64,000 nucleotides of DNA from Ceratodon purpureus (Eukaryota; Streptophyta; Bryopsida; Pseudoditrichales; Ditrichaceae), in NCBI GenBank assembly GCA_014871385.1, contig CM026426.1, positions 22,581,474 to 22,645,473 on the forward strand, read 5' to 3'. Both the position numbers and the translations under genes were made by a program. Below, one piece after another: positions 1 through 10,120 of the stretch. Each line of letters starts with the position of its first letter. The stretch's first letter is position 1. The notes below the pieces were generated by a model. That model was not told the origin of the DNA and made no database searches. It was given only the letters and a program-made list of their open reading frames with translations.

Positions 1-741
1 TACGAAATCCGCGAATGGAACTGTGCCATAAATTATGAGATAGATTTCATGTGCATTTGGAAACATCCAAATGCTCGTCTTATGCGACACGAATATGCAA
101 ATTTCAACGATGACAATTGTCCTATCTGTGAACAAGGTCCCAGCCCTGATACATATTTGTGTCGATGGAATATTGAACGAGATGGTCTGTATGTTTCTCA
201 GTTCCATCCTTTTAGCGGTAGACATCAGTACAAGCTTTTTAAGCAATGGAAGGAGGACGAGGACCACCATGAACATCTGTCAGAGTACAGAGTGTCTATT
301 TTCAATGATCTGGATGATGAATTAATGCTTACATTTGGAGTTATGGATGCCCCAAGGAATACTGTGAAAATTCCAGGACGACTTCGTGTACACATTTCCG
401 AACGATTTTTTCGAATATCCTTAAATCGACGCACCAATGAACATTTACTGAGTTCCACTTGGATATGCAGTTTTAAAGACCTAGGGAGTATGACTTATTG
501 TAGAAATGTCAAGATATGGACACCTCCTCTGGTAAACCACGTTTCAATGCCTATCGACTGTATAGATTGCGCATGGAAAGCAGATAATGAAGGGATTTGG
601 CTTGATCGAGTTGGATGTGGACAAACCGGATCAATCTGGGAGAAAAGATTTGATTGGGTTTCAATACGGAAGCAAACAAGAGAACCTGACGATCAAGATC
701 AACTAGCCAAGCGACCAAAACTAGAGCACATGGAACTTTGA
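1..741 (+). CDS. unrecognised protein, 5' end outside window
   Basis: The frame is open from the first base of the window to a TGA at 739-741, so the ATG at 49 is probably internal and this is the C-terminal part (about 246 residues) of a longer protein or its last exon. It holds a CPIC-type cysteine pair near residue 42, many Trp and Cys residues, and a charged tail ending KRPKLEHMEL that looks like a basic nuclear-localisation stretch. I do not recognise a family. Being on the left flank of element A's methyltransferase gene, it could be cargo of that transposon or host sequence. The clean 246-codon frame supports coding; function is unknown. Confidence 0.5.
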   Translation, partial: YEIREWNCAINYEIDFMCIWKHPNARLMRHEYANFNDDNCPICEQGPSPDTYLCRWNIERDGLYVSQFHPFSGRHQYKLFKQWKEDEDHHEHLSEYRVSIFNDLDDELMLTFGVMDAPRNTVKIPGRLRVHISERFFRISLNRRTNEHLLSSTWICSFKDLGSMTYCRNVKIWTPPLVNHVSMPIDCIDCAWKADNEGIWLDRVGCGQTGSIWEKRFDWVSIRKQTREPDDQDQLAKRPKLEHMEL

Positions 742-1352
742 AATTTTATGAGAAAGAGGCATTTCTAATATTTTGATTGAACTTTTAAAAATCCGTGATC
801 CATTCCTTATCCTTTTAAATCATCTTATTTTATAATTGTACTCAAACACTATTAGATCGAGTATTCAGACGGAAGCTTTCAAATTTTTTGCTGAGCAACA
901 AAGGAAACTTTAAGTTGATAACAACGTGTTGGCACCTCTGCAATGTATATTACTGCGATTTTTTTGTAAGTATTTCATAGATTCGAGAAGATGATTTACC
1001 ATGTCTGAGCAATGATAATAAATACAGTGCAAATGAAATATTTGGATGAAAGGATGCAGACAAGTGCTGTTTCAGTTAACGCTTTGAGGTTCACGGCTTA
1101 GAGGTGTTCACTTATTCATGATGGTAATTGTGACGTCTTAAGGGGCTTCAATGCGTTTCCTTAAGTAGGACACACAGACCATGTGATGTCATAAATATCA
1201 AGTAACGGTTCTGTTCAGAACCATAATATACGAAGGGTTCACTAAACTTGGACAGTGAGCATTGTTGGGAGTTACCGTGTGTTTGAAGGATAACAGTAGC
1301 ACAGAGTAGGAAAGAGCGTAAGATTTGCTGATTTTCTTGCCGTTTGTTAAGT
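742..1352. other. intergenic, AT-rich
   Basis: This stretch lies between the unrecognised frame ending at 741 and the broken RING gene starting at 1353. I see no gene, repeat or terminator in it. It probably holds the 3' end of the first gene and the promoter of the second. Confidence 0.5.
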
Positions 1353-2824
1353 ATGACAGGGAAGAGAAGAAGAGAAGGTTGCTCGCATAGACCAAGAAAT
1401 GCTGGTCCTTCTATGGTTGTCAGTGATGCGCTCGATAGTGGTAGTGGGGAAGACAATGTAACCAACCAGGGTGATGTAGGACAAAGTGAGATACTCTTCT
1501 CTGCAGAGGAGTTTGATCAGCCGTTTGACTTAGACGGAATAGAGGAAACTTTGCGACAAAGGATGGTGCTGGCCGCCCCCATGCTAATGGGTCGATTTGC
1601 TGTTCATGGTTGTGAGTTCTTCACACTTGTCGTGGGGCTGTGCAATCAGGGTCCACTCATACGAGACGTCTCCAAAGTCTACGGCTTCATCAAGGACGAG
1701 GAAGTAACAGTGGTTTGGAAAGAGGGAGCCTCGAAAGGACGATACAAATTGGGGAGGTGCGAAAATCTGGAGCAGCTGAAGTGTTTAGGCATCACTTTTT
1801 CGAGGTGTATGGTAACAAACCTGATAACAACAAATTTCCATTTAGATTCTTGAAGGCCTGTTTTGCAACCTTCGTTTATAGTAAGCCTGTGAATTGGTGT
1901 GAGGAGGCACTTGATCGACACAAGGCTCGGCTGAAGAACGCAAAGCGCAATCCTTCGAAGTTAGGACCAATCGCAACCCACTGCCAAGTTGAAGGCCTGT
2001 GCAAGATAATCGAAGAACTGTCAGTGCGAAAAAAGGGTGCAAGGGGAGAGGACTCGGGTCTGGTGTCACTTTTAGCAACGCAGGCTGAAGAGTAGGCCCG
2101 CACTGAGGATGCTAGACGAGCTACTCTGGAGCTGAACGTTTCTCATGAGAAACTCGCAAAAGCTGTGAAGAAGATGGAAGATATGGATGCGGATGCAGAG
2201 GAAGATGCGCTGAATTCTAAACTTAGTGCTTTGCAAAGAGAGAAACGGCGGACACTTTTACAGGGATCTGGAGCGCAAGGTTACAAAGACTTGACCAAAG
2301 AGATGGAGGTCATTTCTATGCAGTTGCAAAGCATACTGGATGCTGACGCGGAGATCCAGAGTGAAATTGTCAAACTCAATGCTGACGTCCAGCAGAACTC
2401 CACTGCTCACGATGCAGCTATGGCAGCTTTGAAGTTGGCCGAGGAAGGTGTTGAGAAGGCGAGAGGGAGCATGCTAGCATTAAAGACGCCTCGAGTGTTC
2501 TCATACCCAGAGGCTTCATCCATTCCACCTTTAGGATTTGCAAGTAGAGATACCTGTGCGTACTGTAAACTAGGTTTTATATGGAAAGCTGCAATACTGT
2601 CCTCTTGCGGATGTTTTTTGCATCTTCCTTGTGCAGCTGAGTTAATTGCAGGAGGGAATTACAGATGTAGGGTATGTAAGGATGAGCTTTTAGCCATGTC
2701 TCCCATACATCTTACAGGTGAATGGGTTGCTCAATTCGGCGGAGAGCTTGATCGGCAGCAACTGAACGACTGTAGTGGCTTTTCTGATGTACTAAGGGAA
2801 GTTCGTGGGAAAGAGAAGCAGTAG
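1353..2824 (+). pseudogene. broken gene with C-terminal RING-like zinc finger
   Basis: The first part starts at ATG 1353 (MTGKRRREG...) and runs to about residue 115. The frame then shifts between roughly 1690 and 1770, and the coding pattern continues in the +2 frame from about 1700. An in-frame TAG at 2093-2095 breaks it again, and the rest runs to TAG at 2822-2824. The middle (about 2165-2500) is Glu/Lys/Ala-rich and helical, consistent with a coiled coil. The C-terminal part has CAYC, then CGCFLHLPC, then CRVC, which is the spacing of a cross-brace RING finger with Cys in the fourth ligand position and His in the fifth. A ubiquitin-ligase-like role is possible for the intact ancestor, but the rest of the protein is not recognised. 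The frameshift and stop make this copy unlikely to work. Confidence 0.55.
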
Positions 2825-3214
2825 GGACATGTCATGAAAAGTTTCAATTTGCTTTTTTGACAAACAATGGGACCAGGAGAGGATTTTACGTAGCCTCATC
2901 TCATGATACCATATTATTGGAGGTGTTATTACAAAGTCAATCGGATGTTAAGGTCAGAAGGGAAAAAAATACCAATGTTTCTAAAATGACATTTATTTAG
3001 TCATTCTATCATATGGAGTATGTTTAAGCCGCGGCAATATAAACAACTGAATTGAACTGAATCATCCATTACAAGTCTGAAATGAAAAAAGAGTGCTTGC
3101 ACTTCAATGAAATGTTATCAATCATTCAGCAAAGGTAATTGCCGCGAAAATGTAATAAAACATGAGAGGTAATATAAGCTGCTTAAAAAAAAACGATTCC
3201 CATGTCAAAGATGT
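2825..3214. other. convergent intergenic region
   Basis: This lies between the 3' ends of the RING pseudogene (plus) and gene A (minus, stop at 3215-3217). It is AT-rich with AATAAA-like sequences such as the one near 3150, suitable as polyadenylation signals. I searched it by eye for a terminal repeat like the GAGCGGAGAGC-type ends of the MULEs and found none, so the left end of element A is not here. Confidence 0.4.
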
Positions 3215-4260
3215 TCAAGGAATAAACTCGTCCTCACTTTCAACTGCACTGTGATCTATAAAACGACATCGTGTAGGATCGTATTTTGAACGAGGACTAG
3301 GAGATGCACTAGAACTATGCGATGAGTATTCAGCTAAGGCTTGAGCTTGGTCCTTGATGTAACATGGAAGTCGCATGTCTGATGAGGTAGGGCACCGATA
3401 ATATCTCCAATCCTTTGTATTGGTCAGTCATCGACTGCATAAAAAATCAACTTGTTAAAAATTGAATGACGAGTTTTTGCATCAACTTACCGTAAAAGTA
3501 TCAAGACATACAAAGACATGCAGATAAAGAAATACAACTTACTCACATAGACTAACGGTTCCTTGTTCAGGTGGAAGGTCATCGTCGTCGTATGAAAGTT
3601 CTTGAGTCTGAGGCACCTCCTTCCCCACTGCTTTCGATGACGACGCCATGAGCGGCTGAAGCACCTGTTTGAAGATTTCCTTGTCGCCTTCCAAGGCCAA
3701 GATGGCCCGGTTGTATGCCTGGGCTGCCAATATCGAAGCACCTGCGTACAGTCATCTCAGCACGTTAATAAAGGAGATGAGAAAAATGAATCGGTTTACA
3801 ATAAAACAACACAAGGAATACTCCTCTGACCTGTACTAACTGTTAGGTCACAAACGTGACCATCCACTGGACTCAAGCCCCCTATGAAAAGCTTCATAAG
3901 CGACACTGCCTTTTCTTTTGGACCCCTCCAGTATATGTTTCCCTGTCGCTTGAGTGCCGTGTCTTCTGTAAGAATATTTGGAATGACGTCGTCTATGGCC
4001 AAGTTTATTTTTTTAAACTCTGGCGGAGTTGCAATTACGAAATCCCTGGGCTTGCGGTCCATTGCCGTAGCATAAGAACGCACGAGCAGAAGGGCCTTGG
4101 ACTTGAGAGTCTGCACAGGGGCAATAAAATTAAATTATCAGTTCTTAACAAGGGGTTTGGAGGCCTCGTAGGTTCCGCCGGTCCGCGGCTTGCTTTTGAT
4201 GTCCTCGGCTTGCTTATGATCGGCCTCCGATCAGAAGCTGAGTGGTTCTCCAAGGGCATT

Positions 4261-4463
4261 GCCGGTACCGGCGGTGCCCTTCATGCACCTTCTTTGTAAC
4301 TGCTGGTGCAATTCGCAAGCACGAAGAAATTGCATGAAAGGCAACGCCGGTACCGGCGATGCCTTTGCGGCCTCGGCCTGGCCATAGCAATGGTTGTCGA
4401 GGTAGTTCAGTTCAACCACTGCCATGTCCACGAAAGGGCAGTAAAGGCATCGCTGGTACCGGC
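4261..4463. repeat. GCCGGTACCGGC palindromes in a gene A intron
   Basis: Exact or one-mismatch copies of the 12-bp palindrome lie at 4261-4272, 4346-4357 and 4452-4463, with decayed relatives near 4170 and 4535. Flanks are usually GGCNNT on the left and GGTGCCTTTNAAGCACC-like on the right, making the symmetry longer than the core. They lie in the intron between the exons at about 4677 and 4116 of gene A. Confidence 0.85.
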
Positions 4464-6082
4464 GGTGCCTTTCAAGCACCATATCTCCAAGGCACATGCA
4501 GCCATGCTGCATTGGAGAATATAGGGCTAGAAAAGCACCTCTGTAACCGGCGATGCCTCTGCGCCGCCTCGAGGCTTGGCGAATGGAGTTGGGCGAGCCT
4601 AGCTTAGCCACAAGCACATACTGTAGAATAAAGCAAACAATACGATCTTAGAGTAATGAAAAGTATGGTACCATCTTAGAGGCGTCCGATGGGTGTGTCA
4701 TATGTAGCGAATTGTAGATGAGCCACTCGGTCTTCACTTGCAGATTGTAGTTATTCAAAAAAGCACACACTTCTTTTCTGATCTTGCTGCACTCAGGGTA
4801 GAAGAGAAGTAGAGCACCGTCATCGTGTAGGTACTGTCCGCAGAATCCAATCGCACACTTCAGGAAGTCTGGAACCTTACTGTTCCAATCGGGGACTTCT
4901 CCGGGGCGGGATGAAACACCCGGAACAACTAACCCGTCGGGGTAATCAGCGATAAAAGGTCCACTGCTGGCTTGTCTTTCAGCTTCCCAGCGAAGTAAAA
5001 TTTCCTACTGGATCTAACTTGAAATTACAAGAATAGCATTAAGAAGAAGAATAAGTACAAGAAAAATATTTAAAATACAAAGATAATTCAAAAGGTGTCT
5101 CACCCTCTTGAGGAACAACACCATGGCTTCGAATGAGGGAGGGAACTGGCCGGTCTTGTCTCTGACTTGAACCATGGAATGAAACGATTCGTCAAGAATC
5201 AGAACTTGAGAATGTGGCACTGCTGCGGTGACAGCCTGGCTTGCTGACATTGCTTTAACTGATGGAGGTGTCAACTCCTTAGAGTCATCTTTTGAAGATG
5301 GTCCGAGCAGCAATTTCTTCCTTGGTCTGTCGAGGGTGCCGGCACTCGGATGTGACTCTGCCGGTCCCGTCTTGACCTTCTTATTGGCTGCAGCTGTAGT
5401 CGCTGGAATGTCCTCCTCCTCTTCGGCTTGGTCCTTTACCTCATCCTCGGCCTTCCTCTTACAATTCCTTCTTGCTTTCGCTCCGCCCTTTCCCCTTGAA
5501 GATCCAACTGCCGAAGGAGTTGGAGAAGCTTGAGAAGCAGCAACTGGAGGTGCCTTTATTATCTTGGCAAGTTCGGGCTGAATGGAGTCCCTCAGTGCAA
5601 TGTCAAAAGCCGGACATTTCTTTGGAGGGCAATCCATGTACCACCCACATCTTTCATAATGTTGTAGTTCCCATGCCTTCAGAATGGCAGCTGTATACAT
5701 GCATTCGGCGCTGTCAACATCCAAGTAATTCGGGAAGAAGGGGGGAACCTTCGATATCGCCTTTCTAGGCAGATGAAGGTACTTGAAGTACCGATACAAG
5801 ATCCTTCGAACCGCGGGTTGAAAATTCGGCTGCTGGTATGACTTCTTGTTCTTATCGACAAGGTCTCCATTCAACTCTCTAAAAAAAGCAATATCCCAAA
5901 GCTGACATCTCATTGCCTCAACGTAGTCAAAGATGTTGTCGATTGGGTCTCCATTATCCGGTGCGTAGTCGACCTCAACCCCGAGATCCGTAATCACTCC
6001 CTTGAAAAGCTCCTCGGCCTCAAACGCCAACTGCAACACATGTACCATCTCTTTTATGTCAACAAACCATGCCAAATCCAAT

Positions 6083-7134
6083 GCCGGTACCGGCGGTGCT
6101 TGTGAGCACCTTTATAGTCACACAGAAGTCTGTCAAATTAGGTTGCTCCAAACGAACCGCCGGTACCGGCGATGCCCTCTGAGTACCCGGGCAGTCAACA
6201 AGCAGTTTCCTAAAAAGACCAGCTCGTCGACTGCAATGGAGCCCTGAAAGCACCGCCGGTACCGGCGATGCCTTTGAAGACCCTACTAGTCAATGAGAAG
6301 GCAAAGTGTACTGCCTTCTGTTTGACTGTAAGGGTCCTTCAAAGGCACCGCCGGTACCGGCGGTGCTTTCAGACCACCCGCCAGTCAACGAGCTAGTCTT
6401 CGAAGGTACTTGCTTGTTGACTGCCCGGGTGCTCTGAGAACAACGCCGGTACCGGCGGTGCATCCGAAGCACCTTTAAAGTCACAAAGAAGGCCTTTTCT
6501 TAGCCTTCTGTTACAATCGAGGTGCTTCGGATACACCGCCGGTATCGGCGGTGCATTCAGAGCAACCATGGTGTCGACAAGCAGGTTGCAACGTCAACCT
6601 GCTCGTAACTGCCTGGGTGCTCTGAGCGCACCGCCGGTACCGGCGGTGCCTTCGAAGGACCCTTACAGTCTCAGAGTAGGCTAACAGGACAGCCTTCTCT
6701 GAGACTGTGGAGGTGCTTCCGAGGCACCGCCGGTACCGGCGGTGCTTTCAGAGGACCCGGGCAGTCAACGAGGAGGTTAAAAAATAGCCTGCTCGTTGAC
6801 TGCTCGAATGCTCTGATAGCATCGCCGGTACCAGCGGTGCCTTTGAAGCACCTCCACAGTCTCAGAGTAGGCTTAGTGGACATCCTTCTCAATGAATGTG
6901 AAGGTGCTCTAAATTCACCGCCGGTACCCGCTGTGCTTTCAGAGCACCCGAGCAGTCAACGAGAAGGTCGTCGAAGCAACCTGCTTCTTCACAGCTTGGG
7001 TGCTCTGACTGTACCGCCGGTACCGGCGGTGTATTCGAAGCTCCTTAATAGCAGTCACGCAGATGGAAAAAACAAGATATGAACAAACAGAAAACATAAG
7101 AAAAGGGCGTACAAATAGTAACGCCAGTACCGGC
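6083..7134. repeat. regular array of 12 GCCGGTACCGGC palindromes, ~95-bp spacing
   Basis: Cores start at 6083, 6159, 6255, 6350, 6445, 6538, 6633, 6729, 6824, 6920, 7016 and 7123, giving spacings of 76, 96, 95, 95, 93, 95, 96, 95, 96, 96 and 107 bp. Most are exact; a few carry one change (GGTATC at 6538, CCAGC at 6824, CCCGC at 6920, CCAGT at 7123). Each interval is itself an imperfect inverted repeat, alternating between stems containing CAGTCAACGAG and stems containing CAGTCTCAGAG or CAGTCACAAAGAAGG. The array fills the gene A intron between about 7177 and 6080. Confidence 0.9.
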
Positions 7135-8157
7135 GGATGCTAAAGAGCCAGAAACAGTAAGTTGAAAGATGCTCACTTGAGCCCACCAAGTAGCCTTATG
7201 TAGCCAAGGCAGAAATACCGCGTCCAAGAATCCACCTTTCGGAAACTTGTGGGCAACCCTGATTGCCTCCGAGGAGTTCCATCTCTGGAGCCACTTCACC
7301 ATCATTGATGCTGGCATGGCAGAGGTCGCCAACATCCACAGCTTCTCCTGCTGCATCTCAGGCTTATCATCTGCCTTCTGATAGTGTAGCTTAATTTCTT
7401 CAAGAAATTTGGAGGAGTGCTTCGGGTCTGCGATTGGTAACATCTTCCTCAATTCCCCCGCTCGTTTATCCTCCACCCTCTGAACCGCCTTTGTGACCCA
7501 TTCATCTGCTGAGCGTTTGGTCCACTGCCTGGGTTGGGATTAGCCAACTGATAACGCTGTTGGGCTGCGTGAGCTGCCTCCCCGATCTCGTGCTGCAGGC
7601 AAAATTGAAACAAAAAATAATATCAATTTTAAAGTCATAATAAGGGTCTGGTTTAAAACTAGGTCAAAACAGGGTTATAAATCTTCGCACCTGATGCAAG
7701 ACCGCGTTCAGGGCTTCAACAGACAGTGTATACCCGGTCCGATTCTTTCCAGGCTGCTTTTTCTTTGCAGCATCGATGACAGACCGAGAAACAAGCCCTT
7801 CGAAATACTCCACAGGCTGAGGAGCTATGCCTGTGCACAAGGTTGGTAGAGACATGCGATTTTTGGTTTCTCCTGCAGGTTCACATCAATCAATTTCATG
7901 AAAAATCATATCGCGATAAATTGTGTACTAACAATTGAAGAAAAAATCAAATCGCTCCTTACCAGTTCACTTTGCGAAGGGCTGTGAGCACCGATGGAAT
8001 TTCACCCTTCGGGTCGAGGACAACGCTCTCAACTCGGTAATCCCAATTAATGTCACCAGCATGAAATTGCTCAATAATCGGCAACCAAGCCTGCAACCTG
8101 TGGTTTCCATCCCATACCATAAACATCTTCTTCGAAAAGACCTTGAGATCATCGTCT

Positions 8158-8162
8158 GCAAG
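8158..8162. other. 5-bp target-site duplication of the LTR element (left copy)
   Basis: GCAAG here precedes the TGTGG end of the LTR element. The second copy is at 11240-11244, immediately after the ...CTACA end, and is copied again at 25736-25740 as part of element 1's own duplication. Confidence 0.8.
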
Positions 8163-8541
8163 TGTGGAAAGTGATTTCCACGGTTGACACACCGGAATAC
8201 TAATTCCGGTAGGAAAAGGATAAAAATTTAAAAATTTTGTGTTAGGAATACGGAAGTACTACTTAGATAAGTGAAACAACCGGTTAAGACGGTTGGCCGA
8301 ATAAATAAGAGAACCGGAAGGTCAGCCGGGCGAGATCCGGTCGTCTGTGGTGAAGGAGAGGAAGCACCGTCCATGTGACAGAACCCTGACACCGCAGACT
8401 TAAGGGTAACCACCAAAAGGTACGATGCACGCGGGAAGAATGGCTGCGACCATTAAAGCGCCGCCGGTTGCGACCGTCCAATGATGAAAGGCTACGACCG
8501 TCCGTCATGATGAGCTACGAACGGGCGGGAGTGAGGACAGG

Positions 8542-8549
8542 TATAAAAG
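8542..8549 (+). promoter_or_regulatory. TATA box of the LTR element
   Basis: TATAAAAG lies about 170 bases upstream of the ATG at 8714, and the following C/T-rich stretch would suit transcription initiation near 8575. This fits the U3/R border of an LTR. Confidence 0.55.
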
Positions 8550-8713
8550 GAGGAAGAGCAGCCGGGCTCCTCCTTTCTTTTGTCATTTTGTGGCGCGCTG
8601 GATCCTTGTGTTCCACGGCGAAGGGCGCAGTTAGGGTTGGACGGTAGGAGAGAGACAGTGAGACGGACCTGGATGACATCAAGGATCCGGAGGCCCGGAG
8701 GGTAGTAGGGTTT

Positions 8714-10120
8714 ATGAACCCTATTTTCCATCCGGAAAAGCCCAAACGGATAACCATCAAGTGGGCGTCCATTTTCATTAAGGCCATGATCGGTGAGTTC
8801 TCAGTAGACTGGGGCCTCATGATAAAGACGATAGTCGACCGGCAGGAAGCCAATCTCCGGAAGACCAAGAAACAGGCCACCTGCCTTCCTTCTTTCCTCA
8901 TTCACCTCTACCGTCATCGGGGGCTGTTGAACCCTAAGGAGATCCTGGAGTACGATGAAATCAAGAGCCTGCAGCAATACGCCGAACCGGAAGAGGTGTC
9001 CGATCAGGACGATGATGAGGATTGTATCGAGGTCTCTCCCACGCCGGCTAAGAGACCCCGTCCTAGCCCGGAGAAGGGGCAGCCGTCCGGATCACCTCGG
9101 ACTCCCACCCCGACCAAGCGAACCCTGAACACGGAAGTCCAAAAACCCACCGGACCACCGGAGCACACCGGCGACCCGTGCCAGGACTTAGTTAACCTTT
9201 CGGAGCATGTGTCGGCGTATGCTCGGTTCCTACAGTCAACTAGGCAGACGGAGGGCCGGTTGGCTAAGGAGGTAATTGCCCTTACGGGCTCGGACCGGTT
9301 GGAGGAGTGCCTGGGTATTCTTCGCAAGCACCGGGACTTGGCCAGTGTCCAGACCAAGCACATGGACCGGATAGAGCAGTACCGGGAGAGGATTCACAAG
9401 CTCGAGCAGGAGGTGCGTGATGCCCAGAAGGATTACAATGACGCCCGTGACCGGGCAGCCTATGCCATCTAGTCGGTCGTCGAGGTCAAAGCCACTTTAG
9501 CCCTTCCGGTGGATGTGGCAAATCAGTGCGTCGTTTACCAAGCCTTCTTGACCCGTCAACCGGATCCGGTAACCTCAAAGATCGTGCAATTCATGCACGA
9601 TCGGACGCAGGTGATGAGGGACACTTGGGTGCAGATGAAGAACCTTGTGGAGATCATCAGTGCCGCGAAGGCTGGGCCGTCAAGACCACCAGAGCCACCG
9701 GCAGATCGGGAGGAGCCCAGACCAGCGGCCCCAACCAGGGAACCGGCGCCGGTGCCACTTCCAGCCTCTCCGGTACGGTCGACCATCCGGTCAGTCCAAC
9801 AGGATATAGGACAGCCACTGGAGGATCCTATCCCGGATACCTTGAGCAGTTTGCACACTCTGCCCAATTTGGCTGGAATCGAGACTGTTAACCCCGGAAG
9901 CATCCCTTTGGAACCGGACCAAGGCCCACCACCGGAAGACTTTGAGCCGGAACAGGGATCTCCGGAACATCTCCAGGTGGATCTCAGCGCAGTTCCGCTG
10001 GCGGCACGATCTCCATCCCCGGCAGTTCAAGCTAGACGATCCCGGAAGGCCAGCGACCCGTCGGCAGCTGATGCTCCGGAAGAAGGGCCCTCGCTGAAGA
10101 GGCTGAAGAAGGGATTATAG
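8714..10120 (+). pseudogene. LTR-located ORF, gag-like in character, one in-frame stop
   Basis: Two frames in the same register (8714-9472 and 9509-10120) are separated only by a TAG at 9470-9472, giving about 468 codons. The N-terminal 80 residues (IKWASIFIKAMIGEF..., LPSFLIHLYRHRGLL) are globular. The middle is acidic then Pro/Ser-rich, followed by a coiled coil (about residues 195-250: EQYRERIHKLEQEVRDA), and the C-terminal half is Pro/Glu-rich, ending in basic KRLKKGL. No zinc knuckle or enzyme motif is visible. A structural (gag-like) or accessory role is inferred from location and composition only. Confidence 0.45.

Larger units (their letters stand above)
3215..8162 (-). pseudogene. 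gene A, 3' part: end of ParB-like domain, middle region and methyltransferase-like domain
   Basis: This is the downstream half of a minus-strand gene whose upstream half is at 25736-28735. Exons recognised by alignment to the element 1 copy: 8162-7963 (ParB motif MFMVWDGNHRLQAW), about 7870-7690, about 7500-7177, about 6080-5107, about 4980-4677, about 4116-3835, about 3739-3550 and a last exon ending at TGA 3215. Methyltransferase motif I is rebuilt across a splice as ...STG + ASILAAQAYNRAILALE, matching the AGTG-ASVKACQAIGR of element 1. The motif-IV region reads IADYPDG and is preceded by a 1-base frameshift near 4940. The intron that separates the 22730 and 23075 exons in element 1 is absent here. 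The gene is dead: it is split by a 17.6-kb insertion and carries frameshifts. Introns hold the GCCGGTACCGGC palindromes. Confidence 0.75.

Noticed and set aside
1148-1465. Minus-strand frame of 105 codons upstream of the RING gene
   Set aside because: It overlaps the start of the plus-strand coding region, shows no domain and has no homologous copy.
6083-7134. CRISPR-like array
   Set aside because: Regular palindromes with intervening sequence superficially resemble one, but the intervals are related inverted repeats rather than unique spacers, and the context is a plant transposon intron.
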